The notes under the pieces are model-generated. The model searched no databases. It was not told the DNA's origin and worked only from the letters and a program-made list of their open reading frames with translations. A program made the translations under genes and the position numbers. DNA of 64,000 nt from Verrucomicrobiaceae bacterium (GTDB taxonomy: Bacteria > Verrucomicrobiota > Verrucomicrobiia > Verrucomicrobiales > Verrucomicrobiaceae): positions 62,001-126,000 of the forward strand of contig JAEUHM010000046.1 in assembly GCA_016795485.1 (NCBI GenBank). Reading direction: 5' to 3'. The stretch's first letter is position 1. The number at the start of each line of letters is the position of its first letter. Below, one piece after another: positions 17,601 through 26,711 of the stretch.

Positions 17601-20600
17601 AATGTTGGGGCAACACCGCGTTGCGTTGCCATCGCTCCAGATGGTCGTGTTTGGGTTACGAATGGCGATGCCTCTTCAATCTCCATCATCAACAACAGCA
17701 CCTTTGCAGTCACTCAAACGATCTTGCTCGCACGAGGATCTAAACCCTATGGAATCATCTTCTCGGCCTCAGGCTCTGATGCATGGGTCGTGCTCGAGGC
17801 AAAGGGGCAGGTCTTGCGCATAAATGCGTCCACTGGAGCCATCAGCGCCACGATCAATGTCGGCCCCAATCCTCGCCATGTCTCGACAACAGGAGATGGC
17901 TCGCGCGTTCTGGTGTCTCGTTTCATCACGCCACTTCTCCCTGGTGAGTCCACAGCTACCATTACAACCAATGCCACGATCGGGGCTGAGGTTGTAAGGA
18001 TCAACACAGCGAACAATACAGTAGCGGGAAACATCATTCTTCAACACAGCGAGCGCGCGGACACTTCGGTGAGCTCACGCGGTATTCCCAACTACCTCGG
18101 TGCGGTATCGATCTCACCGGACGGCCAGTTTGCATGGATTCCCTCTAAGCAAGACAACATTAAGCGCGGGATGCTCCGCGATGGTCAACAACTCACCCAT
18201 GACAGCGCAGTGCGCTCCATCATTTCGCGCATCAACATGGGCACAGCCACCGAAGACCTTGCTTCACGGGTCGATTTCAATGATGCGGGCATGGCCACGG
18301 CGTCAGTATTTGATCCCGATGGCATTTACCTCTTCGTTGCACACGAAGGAAGCAGAGAGGTGGCGATTGTGGATAGCTGGAACCGCGCTGAGATTCATCG
18401 CTTCAGTTGTGAACGTGCTCCCCAAGGTCTGACGCTATCGCCTGATGGTTCACGCTTGTTTGTTCACAACTTTATGGATCGCAGCATCACCGTGCACGAC
18501 GTTTCCCAGGTCATTGCGGGCTTTGATGCCCCGGTCGTCAACACCATCGCATCCGTGCGCACAGTAGCCGCTGAGCGCCTCACGGCTCAGGTGCTAAATG
18601 GTAAACAACTGTTCTACGACTCACGCGACAACCGTCTTGATCTTCAGCAATACATCTCGTGCGCCAGTTGCCATGCTGATGGCGGACAGGATGGTCGAGT
18701 GTGGGACTTCACTGGCTTCGGTGAGGGTTTGCGCAACACCATCACACTCAACGGCACTTCTGCCACTGGGCACGGCCCAGTGCACTGGACTGGAAACTTC
18801 GATGAGATTCAGGACTTCGAGAATCAGATTCGTGGCTTTGCTGGAGGAACCGGTCTGATCGCCACAGGCACGCCGCACCCACCCATGGGAACATCCAATG
18901 CGGGTCGAAGCACCGACCTGGATGCGCTTGCCCAATACCTCTCAACATTGACAACCACTGATGCGAGTCCCTCTCGTAATAGCGATGGAACATTGACCGC
19001 AGCAGCCATCTCAGGCAAGGCGGTGTTCGCCAACTTCAACTGCGCACAGTGCCACACTGGCACCAACTTCACCAACTCAGCGCTGAACGTTTTTGCCAAC
19101 GTTGGTACGATCAAAGCCTCCACAGGACAGCGTCTTGGCGGAGCCCTTCCTGGCCTAGATGTTCCCACCTTGAGGGGACTCTGGTCGACAGCACCTTATC
19201 TCCATGACGGTAGCGCCAACACAATCGCTGCAGCGATCAACGCACACAACACCGCAAAACCAACTCGCTCTGACCTAACCAATCTTGTCGCCTATCTCGA
19301 ATCGATTGATTCAGAAGAAGCCAGTGCGCCAGTCCTGGGTGCGCCTACCATCACGCTCGCTGCCCCGGCATCAGCAAACGGACCTTTCGCCGTTACTGTC
19401 ACTGCCAATCAGGCGATCAATGACCTTACTGCGGCCGACTTTACCGTAACGAACGGCACCGCAACCACTCTCAGCGGCTCTGGATCAAGCTACACGCTCA
19501 CAGTCAGTCCTTCCGTGGCCGGGAATGTCACCGTGTCACTGCCCGCAGGACGTGCGGTAAACATCGCTAACGTCCCGAATCTCGTGTCCAACACGACCAC
19601 CACCGCCTACTCGATCCCAGACACCACTCAACCTACGGTGACACTGAGCACATCGTCATCCACGGTGGCCTCGACATTCACGATCTCGATTGTGTTTTCA
19701 GAGAACGTCACAGGCCTCACCGGAAGCGATTTTATTGTCACAAACGGAACCGCTGGTGTCCTAACAGGCACAGGCGCTTCCTACAGCTTGTTGGTGAATC
19801 CATCTGCGAGTGGTCCAGTGACTTTGCGTCTGGCTGCGGGAGCCGCGACTGACTCAAGCGGAAACAACTCTACCGCGTCTAACACCTTAGCAGTGACCTA
19901 CAATGCTCCAGATACCACTGCGCCTTCAGTAACGTTGACTGCGGCGGCCCCGGTCGTTACCAGCAACACGTTTTCGGTGACTGCAACGTTCTCCGAGACT
20001 GTTGAGGGACTTACAGCAGGCGACTTCATCGTTACGAACGGCACCGTTACGGGCGTCTCCTCTGCTGGCGCAGTTCATTCTTTAACCGTGCAAGCCACTG
20101 CTCCAGGAGATGTCACCATCCGCCTTCCAGCAGGTGCTGCCATTGATTCCGCAGGCAATGGTTCCAGTGCCTCAAATACTGTCACCGTCCGTTATGACGC
20201 ACCAGGTGCACTCAACGCTCAGATCAATTTCCAACCCGCAGGTGCTGCTATTCCAAATGGTTACACGGCAGATTCAGGATCGATCTTTGCAGACCAGAAC
20301 GGCCTCACATACGGATGGACTAGATCTCACACCGACCGCACAAGAGATCGGAACTACAACAATGACCAGCGTCTAGACACTCACATCCGCATGAGGTCTG
20401 GTGCCGTGTGGGAGATAGCGGTTCCCAACGGAGAGTATGACGTCACCGTATCCGTGGGTGACGCGTTGGGTAACACCACGAACACGATACGCGTGGAAGG
20501 CCAGACGATGTTCAACGCTGTGCGTCTTGGCATGAATGCTTTCCGCAATGCCACTTTGAGGCTCAACATCACTGACGGACGTGCCACTATCGACAATGGA

Positions 20601-22463
20601 GCTGCTTCCAATGATGTGACTCGCATCAACTACGCCATCATCCGGTCTGTCAATGCCACTACTGAGACGCGCACGAACGGGCTAACAGCAGATTACTACT
20701 CTGGCCGCAACTTCGATCAACTTCGCTTCACCCGGCTAGACAACACCATTGACTTCAACTGGGGAACAGGCTCGCCCGACTCCCGACTTTCTGCAGATCT
20801 CTTCAGTGTGCGTTGGCGTGGTTGCATCGTCCCGCGCTACACAGAGACTTACACCTTCTATACCACGAGTGACGACGGCGTGCGGCTCTGGGTCAGAGGA
20901 GTCCAACTCATCAATCAATGGAATGACCACTCCCCCACCGTCCACAGCGGCACACTGGCACTTCAGGCAGGAGTGCCGGTTATCATCACCTTGGAGCATT
21001 ACGAGAATGGCGGAGGAGCTGTGGCGAAACTGGAGTGGCAGAGCAATACTCAAACACGTCAGGTTATTCCGGTAGATCGGTTGATGATCAATGAAGATGG
21101 AGACGGCAGACTTCCCTACCCTTCCACCTACGCTTCGTGGCTAACGTCGAACCGTCGGTCACTCGCCACCCAAGACAATGAGGACAACGACGACAACGAC
21201 AGCCTCATGGAGTATGCACTCGGTAGTTCGCCCGGAACAGGCATCCAGATCGGTGAAGAGCTCCGCATCGTCGACCAAGCTAACGGGACCATGGATGCTA
21301 CCATCACGGTGCCGAGTCACCCCACTGACATCCGCATTACCCTCGAATCCAGCCAGAACCTAAGGACCTGGAACGAGATCAACGCAGAACCGATTAAGTT
21401 GGTGCATTCAGACGGCAACGTCACTCTCACGTGGCAAGGATTTACAGCAAGCACCGGCATGCTGCGTATTCGGGTCGCGCACGACAATGGCACTACCTCC
21501 GTTGGTGCCCCTGTCGGCTGGCAACGCACCGACCTCTCCGTGGGGACCCGCCCTTTCGGTGTGCATCACCTACAGCCAGCGATTTATGCAGGAAGCATCC
21601 AAAGCAATACGGCTGACACCTTGATCCTCAATGACCTCGCCTCTCACAGCCTATCGGTCGATCCTGATGCAGTGTATTACCTTGAGGTGAGATCTGGGGA
21701 TCACGAAGGACACCGCTTTGATATCGCGAGCATCCAAGATGGCTCAGTCACCCTGCAACTTTCTGCGGTTCACAATACCCTGCCATCTCTGCCCACCTCG
21801 GGGTTGGCAGGGGCACAAGTTTACATCCGTCCGCATACCACCCTGGCTCAGGTGTTCAGGAAGGACATCTTCAGCGGCTCAGCCAACCCCGCACAGGCAG
21901 ATCAGGTACTCTTCTATGCGAATGGCAGCTACCGTCCGTATTTCCTGCTCAAGTCTGGCAGCTTTGATCAGTGGACAGCCATCTCGGATGCCAATCTTGC
22001 TAACGCGGACAACCGTATCATCCCTCCCGGCACCGGCTTGATGCTGCGACTTCCCTCGACCGGAAAAACCGTCGTCTTTAGCGGCGGCATACGCAACCTC
22101 GCCTTCCAGCAGAAGCTCTATCCCGGCAACAACCTAGTCTGCAATCCCTGGCCGATAAGTGGAAGCCCAGCACGCATGGGAATGAACCTCACGACTGGCT
22201 TCACCGGCAGTCGAAACCCTAGCACGTCAGATCAGATCCAGATCTTTAACGGCACTGGTTTCACGAGTTACTGGCTGATGTCCGCCGGAGCCACTTATCA
22301 ATATTGGACAGCATTGGCTGATACCTCCCTCGCAAACCAAAACGAAAACGCCATCCTTCAGTCGTCGTCAGCCCAGTTTATCCGTGCTCAACCAGCGACC
22401 TCTGCCCAAACCTGGCGGATACCTGCGGTTTGGGAGTGGCAAACGGGTCCTGAGGGCCAGTGA
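14616..22463 (+). CDS. Giant secreted copper-radical oxidase with diheme, beta-propeller, Ig and PA14 domains
   Basis: A 2615-residue secreted protein. Kelch/galactose-oxidase domain ~60-525: C126 (MFCGS), Y171 (RWYNT), Y383-H384 (NYHS) and H465 (ITHSVNTDLRR) align with galactose oxidase C228, Y272, Y495-H496 and H581, so a Tyr-Cys copper-radical site is predicted. Then putative Ig domains (~525-610, ~779-865), PA14 (~614-773), PKD (~866-938), YVTN-type propeller (~950-1308), MauG-like diheme module (CASCH at 1349, CAQCH at 1476), three Ig-like repeats (~1575-1865), a malectin-like domain (~1867-2015), a second PA14 (~2022-2158) and a TIGR02597-like C-terminus (~2295-2615). It follows the MbnP-peroxidase gene with a four-base overlap. 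Substrate and electron acceptor are unknown. Confidence 0.9.
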   Translation: MKKSLLSLLALPAFLHADTLDHVGSDQLALEAARLLESTSMSSQAVAVVEEAALPASTGGTWSNIVSWTPHIPVSAANLPDGRILTFASNQRTTFPSGPEFTYAATWNPTTGVFTEINNNRHDMFCGSLVMLPDGRVHVAGGRATTVLSSIFDWRTNQWAAIPNMNDPRWYNTAVALPDGQVFTVSGSGGSNTAERWNNSTGWARLSGIAWSQITSEPGFINIWHPFLSLAPNGNLIHFGPTDTMHWVSASGTGSMSNTGTTVPGSHYPKEGCWTMYDEGRILVVGGGATTTSGSDSTTGTSTTAAYTVDVRGSTPAIANTSSMRFARQFANCVVLPNGEVMVIGGNGGVKFSDTASVLAPEIWNPATGAWRELQDMKVPRNYHSLALLLKDGRILAAGGGLGGGDHRDGEIFTPPHLYTSGGTLATRPAISSAPSTIGVGTQFNVSATAGLTQFALIKLSAITHSVNTDLRRIVLPHTETSSGQYRLTSHSNINVMTPGYWYLFGLNSAGVWSEAAIVRVDTTTSVALGAIGPQNGRVTEATALQLAGSGPAGSTLTYAASGLPPGLNINANTGLISGTPTTAGPYSVIASVTNGTSSATSPFTWTIYSSEMPGVIKREWWLNIPNADLNSLTSNAAYPNSPTGTDFLTSFETPTNWADNLGQRVRGYLRPTVTGQYRFWIAGDDESRLMLSSSSAVSTTIIARVPGWTNSREWTKFAEQQSALVTLQAGQSYYIEALMKEGGGGDNLAVAWAVPGTTTPVVIPGSALSVYPGASNSPPTIVNPGSRTNIIGAPTTLQVQANDPNGNALTYNASGLPTGLAIASSTGLISGTPSASGTFSVTVSVSDGIAAAVSASFTWTITTPLTIGSLSAAPIASGISKALSISFSGGINPQFVWDFGDGTASSSGSSVTHTFASPGRYLVTVTATDSTGRMLTASYRQGVFAPRTSSQPRNSSQIAYETRPSTSGRVWVVNPDNDSVSVMDTATNARVAEINVGATPRCVAIAPDGRVWVTNGDASSISIINNSTFAVTQTILLARGSKPYGIIFSASGSDAWVVLEAKGQVLRINASTGAISATINVGPNPRHVSTTGDGSRVLVSRFITPLLPGESTATITTNATIGAEVVRINTANNTVAGNIILQHSERADTSVSSRGIPNYLGAVSISPDGQFAWIPSKQDNIKRGMLRDGQQLTHDSAVRSIISRINMGTATEDLASRVDFNDAGMATASVFDPDGIYLFVAHEGSREVAIVDSWNRAEIHRFSCERAPQGLTLSPDGSRLFVHNFMDRSITVHDVSQVIAGFDAPVVNTIASVRTVAAERLTAQVLNGKQLFYDSRDNRLDLQQYISCASCHADGGQDGRVWDFTGFGEGLRNTITLNGTSATGHGPVHWTGNFDEIQDFENQIRGFAGGTGLIATGTPHPPMGTSNAGRSTDLDALAQYLSTLTTTDASPSRNSDGTLTAAAISGKAVFANFNCAQCHTGTNFTNSALNVFANVGTIKASTGQRLGGALPGLDVPTLRGLWSTAPYLHDGSANTIAAAINAHNTAKPTRSDLTNLVAYLESIDSEEASAPVLGAPTITLAAPASANGPFAVTVTANQAINDLTAADFTVTNGTATTLSGSGSSYTLTVSPSVAGNVTVSLPAGRAVNIANVPNLVSNTTTTAYSIPDTTQPTVTLSTSSSTVASTFTISIVFSENVTGLTGSDFIVTNGTAGVLTGTGASYSLLVNPSASGPVTLRLAAGAATDSSGNNSTASNTLAVTYNAPDTTAPSVTLTAAAPVVTSNTFSVTATFSETVEGLTAGDFIVTNGTVTGVSSAGAVHSLTVQATAPGDVTIRLPAGAAIDSAGNGSSASNTVTVRYDAPGALNAQINFQPAGAAIPNGYTADSGSIFADQNGLTYGWTRSHTDRTRDRNYNNDQRLDTHIRMRSGAVWEIAVPNGEYDVTVSVGDALGNTTNTIRVEGQTMFNAVRLGMNAFRNATLRLNITDGRATIDNGAASNDVTRINYAIIRSVNATTETRTNGLTADYYSGRNFDQLRFTRLDNTIDFNWGTGSPDSRLSADLFSVRWRGCIVPRYTETYTFYTTSDDGVRLWVRGVQLINQWNDHSPTVHSGTLALQAGVPVIITLEHYENGGGAVAKLEWQSNTQTRQVIPVDRLMINEDGDGRLPYPSTYASWLTSNRRSLATQDNEDNDDNDSLMEYALGSSPGTGIQIGEELRIVDQANGTMDATITVPSHPTDIRITLESSQNLRTWNEINAEPIKLVHSDGNVTLTWQGFTASTGMLRIRVAHDNGTTSVGAPVGWQRTDLSVGTRPFGVHHLQPAIYAGSIQSNTADTLILNDLASHSLSVDPDAVYYLEVRSGDHEGHRFDIASIQDGSVTLQLSAVHNTLPSLPTSGLAGAQVYIRPHTTLAQVFRKDIFSGSANPAQADQVLFYANGSYRPYFLLKSGSFDQWTAISDANLANADNRIIPPGTGLMLRLPSTGKTVVFSGGIRNLAFQQKLYPGNNLVCNPWPISGSPARMGMNLTTGFTGSRNPSTSDQIQIFNGTGFTSYWLMSAGATYQYWTALADTSLANQNENAILQSSSAQFIRAQPATSAQTWRIPAVWEWQTGPEGQ

Positions 22464-22493
22464 GCGACCTCCAGCGCTCCGAAGCCACCCCTC

Positions 22494-22601
22494 GGCCGCT
22501 CATCGGAAGCCTACGCGGCTTCCGCTACGAGTTCGTAGTTCGAGCTTCAGCTCGCTCAGGAAGCGCTGGGGACGAGCTAAAGCTCGAACTACGAGCGCAG
22601 A
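22494..22601. repeat. REP-like palindromic element, copy 1
   Basis: This 108-bp unit recurs at 22683-22790 (offset 189) with no difference that I can see. It contains GGAAGCC/GGCTTCC arms, and long arms CGTAGTTCGAGCTTCAGCTC and the near-complement GAGCTAAAGCTCGAACTACG that would fold into a large hairpin. It is followed by a GGAACTC...GAGTTCC palindrome. The structure resembles dispersed REP/BIME elements; dispersal cannot be shown from this window. Confidence 0.75.
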
Positions 22602-22682
22602 TGCCCTCCGCTACGAATCACCCCACGCCCCACGTAGCGGAACTCGCCAGAGTTCCGACTTTTGCGCTCTGAACAAGCCATG

Positions 22683-22790
22683 GGCCGCTCATCGGAAGCC
22701 TACGCGGCTTCCGCTACGAGTTCGTAGTTCGAGCTTCAGCTCGCTCAGGAAGCGCTGGGGACGAGCTAAAGCTCGAACTACGAGCGCAGA
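22683..22790. repeat. REP-like palindromic element, copy 2
   Basis: Second copy of the 108-bp unit at 22494-22601, with the same internal inverted repeats. It too is followed closely by the GTAGCGGAACTCGCCAGAGT palindrome segment. The two copies are in direct orientation, consistent with tandem duplication of a palindrome cluster. Confidence 0.75.
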
Positions 22791-22872
22791 AGCCCCACGT
22801 AGCGGAACTCGCCAGAGTTCCGACTTCCCGACGCTCCAAAGCCAACCGCGCCCCATAATCCGCAGCCGAAGA

Positions 22873-23060
22873 GGCAGGCACGGCGGTCCCGGAGGCAGGT
22901 ACGGCGCCCTCAGAGGCAAGTACGGCTGCCGTACCTGCCATTTTCACTGCCGTATCGCCTATTTTGGCCGCCGTACCTGCCAATTCGACCGCCATATCGG
23001 CCATTTTGACTGCCGTACCTGCCAATCCGACCGCCGTACCGGGCACTCTTGCCGCCGTAC
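22873..23060. repeat. 21-bp tandem repeat array
   Basis: Nine imperfect contiguous units of 21 bp, clearest as six units from 22928 to 23053 with consensus close to GCCGTACCTGCCAATTCGAC plus one base. The first three units (22873-22935) are more diverged but keep the 21-base phase. Because 21 is a multiple of three, each strand encodes a seven-residue repeat. There are no spacers, so this is not a CRISPR array. Confidence 0.8.
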
Positions 23061-23174
23061 GACTCAAAAGATTGACACCAGGACCCAAAACCGGGAAACT
23101 CTAACCGTTCTTCGTCCCTGCGAACCGAGTTCCGAGTCGTCCCGCCCCTCAGACCTCCCCACCGTCCCCCTGGT

Positions 23175-26100
23175 ATGCACCTTCACATCACGTACGGCCT
23201 CGTTTTGGTCCTGAGCCTCCTGCTCAGCGCTTTTCATGCCCAGGGGCAGGACTTTGAGGTGCTGTTCTCGCGGGTGACGGGGTTGTCTCCATCTGGCAAG
23301 CTCCTTCAGGTGGGAGATGGCAGCTTCTACGGCACTACTTCCCGTGGCGGAGCCCACGACAACGGCACGGTGTTCAAGATAGCGCCAGATGGCACCCACA
23401 CGCTGCTGCATAGCTTTGTGTCTGACAAAGGCAGCGGTCCAGCAGGCGGTTTGGTGCTTGGCAGCGATGGCAGCTTCTACGGCACCACGAAGTATGGCGG
23501 CGTGGACGGCTACGGCACGGTGTATAAGATCACCGCAGATGGCACTCACACGGTGCTGCATAGTTTTGACCAAACCAATGGCAGCAATCCATCTGGTGGG
23601 CTGGTCATGGGCAGTAATGGCAGCTTGTATGGCACGACTTTCGGTGGCGGAGGGATAGATACCGGGACGGTGTTCAGGATCACCGAGAGCGGCACCCACA
23701 GCGTGGTGTATAGCTTCTTCATTCTCAGCCAGGGCTACTCTCCTGCTGCCGGGCTGGTGCAGGGCAGTGATGGCAGCTTCTACGGCACTAACTACTATGG
23801 CGGAGCAAGTGGCTACGGCACGGTGTTCAAGGTCACGACAGGCGGCACCTACACGGTATTGCACAGCTTTAATGGCACTGGGGGCCGCAATCCCAACTCT
23901 GATCTGGTGCAAGGCAGCGATGGCAACTTCTACGGCACTACCTTCAGTGGAGGGGCGACCGATCACGGCACGCTGTTCAAGATCACTGCCGGGGGCACCT
24001 ACACCCTGCTCCACAGCTTCAATTCCGCCAATGGCAGAAGTCCTTCTGGTGCGCTGGTACAGGGTAGCGATGGCAGCTTCTACGGCGCCACTTCCTTTGG
24101 CGGAGCAAGCGACGATGGCACGGTCTTTAGTATCACCTCCAGTGGCACTCACACGCTGCTGCACTCGTTTGACGGCACGGCTAGCTATGCCCCAGGCGGG
24201 CTGGCACTTGGCATGGATGGTCACTTCTACGGCACCACCACGAGGGACGGAGCAAGCGTTGGCGGCTCGGTGTTTAAGATGACTGCCAGCGGTACCCTGA
24301 CCCTGCTGCACAGTTTCTTGCCCCTGGCTGGCCATAGTCCAGAAGGCGGACTGGTACAGGGCGGTGATGGCAGCTTCTACGGCACCACTTACCATGGCGG
24401 AGTTAACAACATGGGCACGGTGTTCCGGGCCACACCGGACGGGACTCAGAGCGTGCTGCATAGTTTCAGCAGCGCAAATGGTAGCAATCCGGGTGACGCT
24501 CTGGTGTTGGGTAGCGATGGTAACTTCTATGGCACCACGAAGTATGGCGGAGCGTCTGATCATGGCACGGTGTTCAAGATCACCGCCAGTGGCACTCACA
24601 CCGTGCTGCTTAACCTTAACAGTACGCTGGGCAGCTATCCTGAAGCCGCGCTGGTAGAGGGCAGCGATGGTAGCTTCTACGGCACGACTTACGCTGGCGG
24701 AGTGAGCGGCAACGGCACGGTGTTCAAGATCACCGCGGGCGGTACGCACACCCTACTGCATAGCTTCAGTGGTGCCGGAGGCATCTATCCCAACGCCGGA
24801 CTGGTGCAAGGCAGCGATGGCAGCTTTTACGGCACTACGACCATTGGTGGAGCTAGCGGCTTCGGCACGGTGTTCAAGATCACTGCGGGCGGTACGCACA
24901 CACTACTGCACAGCTTCAATGATACGGATGGCGCCGAACCCCAGGGCAAGCTGGTGCAGGCCAGTGATGGGAACTTCTACGGCACTACCCACCTGGGTGG
25001 AGCCAATGCCGTGGGCACGGTGTTCAAAATCACCCCAGGCGGCACCCACACGCTTCTTTATTCCTTTGATGGCACCCCTGGTCTCAAGCCTTTGGCCGGG
25101 TTGCTCAAGGCTACGGATGGGCACTTCTACGGCACAGCAGGGCAGATGTGCATCTGGCGGCTGCGGTTCACTGGCTCCACAGACCTCTTCTACAGCCAGG
25201 CTACTGTGCCGGGGGCTGGCAAGCCGGGCAGCGGCATCCCTATCTTGGCGGGTTGGGCCAAACTGGGCGTGCCTTCCATCAATGACAACGCGCACCTGAC
25301 CTTCTCTGGCCAGTGGAGGGCAGATGCCTTGACGGGCGGCGGCATCTTCCGCAGCGGGATGGCCCGCTCTGGCTTGCAACTGGTAGCGGCCAACGGTGCG
25401 GCGGTGCCTGGGATGTTCAATGCGGTGTACCTCGCCTTCAAAGACCCGCTGCTGGCCCCGGATGGTGCCGTGGTATGGCTCTGCACTCTGGCCAATGCTC
25501 CAGGCACCACGGGCGCGGTCAAGACGAGTAATGATACGGCGATGTTCCTAGATGAAGACGGCCCTGGGGGCAACGCTCCGGTGATGATAGCCCGTGAGGG
25601 GGATGTGGCAGCAGGGATGACGTTGGGTGGGAAGTGGGCTTCGTTTGACTCCATCTCAGTGAGTGAGGGCGCTGTGGTCTTCCTGGGCAAGCTGGTGGTA
25701 TCTGCGGCAGCAGGGGTGAGCACAGCGAGTGATACCGGGCTGTGGAGATATGACAGGGAGACGGCTACGACCTCACTCATGATGCGGGAGGGTGACGCGC
25801 TGCTGGGGTCCAAGGTGAAACTCATGGGTGCCCTGGCCACGAGGACCAGGGCGGGTGGTCAGGGGCGCGGCGTCATGACTAGCAGCAGCGAGGACCAGGT
25901 GGCAATGCGAGTGACGCTGACGAATGGCAGGACAGCCATGGGCGTGGTGGCCGCTCCTGGCGGTACCACGTTCCTGTATCCGCAAGGTAGTGGCGCACCG
26001 AACTACGGCGCTGCCGCTTGGGCCAGCTTTGGTCTGCCAGGACAGAACAGCCCGGCGGGTGCTATTTGTTTCCGCGCCAAGGTGGTACCAGGCACGGGCA

Positions 26101-26711
26101 CCGCCACCTCCAGGGACAACCTAGCGCTGTTCAGCGAGGACGACGACACTCTGACACTGGTAAGGCGCTGCTACCTCTCCGGTAGCGCGGGGATAGCAGG
26201 TGGTGTGTTCTCTGGCTTCAGTGATCCGGTGAATGCGGGTGGACAGAAGATGGCGTTCATAGGCAGCATGGCTAACAACTCAGCGGCGGGCATCACGAGC
26301 GGCAGTAACGACGGCGTGTGGTTCTATAACGGCACGGCGCTCACTCTGGTCGCGAGAGAAGGCGCACAGCCACCGGGCGTGGTGACTGGAGCGCGCTGGA
26401 AGTCATTCACCACCGTGGCTCTGCCAGAAGGGCGCGGACCCATCTTTGTCGCCAAGCTCCAAACAGGCCGGGCAGGTATCACGACTGCCAAGGACACAGG
26501 CTTGTGGGCCACCGACAGCGCTGGAGCCATCAAGAAGCTCATCCAGGAGGGTGATGCGATAGCAGGCTCCAAAGTAGCTAGCTTCCAAGTGCTGACGACG
26601 GTGCCGGGCAGTCCCGCGCAGACGAGGAGCTTCAACAATCGCGGAGATGTGGTGATCCAAGTGACGAGCGCGATCGGTGAGACGCATTTGGTGCATGTGG
26701 TAGTGCCGTGA
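23175..26711 (+). CDS. GloVer tandem-repeat secreted protein, paralog 1
   Basis: A 1178-residue secreted protein with a signal peptide ending near HAQGQ. Residues ~30-660 hold 12 full copies plus a partial copy of a ~46-residue repeat built on GSDGSFYGTT...GG...GTVFKIT..GTHTLLHSF, the GloVer motif of TIGR03803, expected to form a beta-propeller or solenoid. Residues ~680-1178 form a unique C-terminal part shared with the next gene (for example KLGVPSINDNAH and GIFRSG). The function of this family is unknown; a surface or adhesion role is only inferred from export and repeats. Long antisense open frames over the repeats are shadows. Confidence 0.9.
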   Translation: MHLHITYGLVLVLSLLLSAFHAQGQDFEVLFSRVTGLSPSGKLLQVGDGSFYGTTSRGGAHDNGTVFKIAPDGTHTLLHSFVSDKGSGPAGGLVLGSDGSFYGTTKYGGVDGYGTVYKITADGTHTVLHSFDQTNGSNPSGGLVMGSNGSLYGTTFGGGGIDTGTVFRITESGTHSVVYSFFILSQGYSPAAGLVQGSDGSFYGTNYYGGASGYGTVFKVTTGGTYTVLHSFNGTGGRNPNSDLVQGSDGNFYGTTFSGGATDHGTLFKITAGGTYTLLHSFNSANGRSPSGALVQGSDGSFYGATSFGGASDDGTVFSITSSGTHTLLHSFDGTASYAPGGLALGMDGHFYGTTTRDGASVGGSVFKMTASGTLTLLHSFLPLAGHSPEGGLVQGGDGSFYGTTYHGGVNNMGTVFRATPDGTQSVLHSFSSANGSNPGDALVLGSDGNFYGTTKYGGASDHGTVFKITASGTHTVLLNLNSTLGSYPEAALVEGSDGSFYGTTYAGGVSGNGTVFKITAGGTHTLLHSFSGAGGIYPNAGLVQGSDGSFYGTTTIGGASGFGTVFKITAGGTHTLLHSFNDTDGAEPQGKLVQASDGNFYGTTHLGGANAVGTVFKITPGGTHTLLYSFDGTPGLKPLAGLLKATDGHFYGTAGQMCIWRLRFTGSTDLFYSQATVPGAGKPGSGIPILAGWAKLGVPSINDNAHLTFSGQWRADALTGGGIFRSGMARSGLQLVAANGAAVPGMFNAVYLAFKDPLLAPDGAVVWLCTLANAPGTTGAVKTSNDTAMFLDEDGPGGNAPVMIAREGDVAAGMTLGGKWASFDSISVSEGAVVFLGKLVVSAAAGVSTASDTGLWRYDRETATTSLMMREGDALLGSKVKLMGALATRTRAGGQGRGVMTSSSEDQVAMRVTLTNGRTAMGVVAAPGGTTFLYPQGSGAPNYGAAAWASFGLPGQNSPAGAICFRAKVVPGTGTATSRDNLALFSEDDDTLTLVRRCYLSGSAGIAGGVFSGFSDPVNAGGQKMAFIGSMANNSAAGITSGSNDGVWFYNGTALTLVAREGAQPPGVVTGARWKSFTTVALPEGRGPIFVAKLQTGRAGITTAKDTGLWATDSAGAIKKLIQEGDAIAGSKVASFQVLTTVPGSPAQTRSFNNRGDVVIQVTSAIGETHLVHVVVP

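Larger units (their letters stand above)
22464..23174. other. Repeat-rich intergenic island
   Basis: About 710 bases between the giant oxidase and the first GloVer gene. It contains two copies of a 108-bp palindromic element, short GGAACTC/GAGTTCC palindromes after each copy, and a 21-bp tandem array. Reading frames cross it on both strands but run through the repeats and do not look like conserved proteins, except possibly the heptad-repeat frame on the minus strand (see findings). Confidence 0.7.

Noticed and set aside
22873-23060. CRISPR array
   Set aside because: The 21-bp units are contiguous, imperfect and without spacers, and no cas genes are near.
22384-23214. Plus-strand frame of 276 codons running through the repeat island
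   Set aside because: It begins inside the giant oxidase gene and reads across the REP-like copies, with Arg/Ser-rich sequence and no sign of conservation.
23064-24749. Antisense open frame of 561 codons over GloVer paralog 1
   Set aside because: It follows the ~46-residue periodicity of the plus-strand repeats, so its apparent repeats are a shadow. The same holds for 27203-28183 and 28268-29224.
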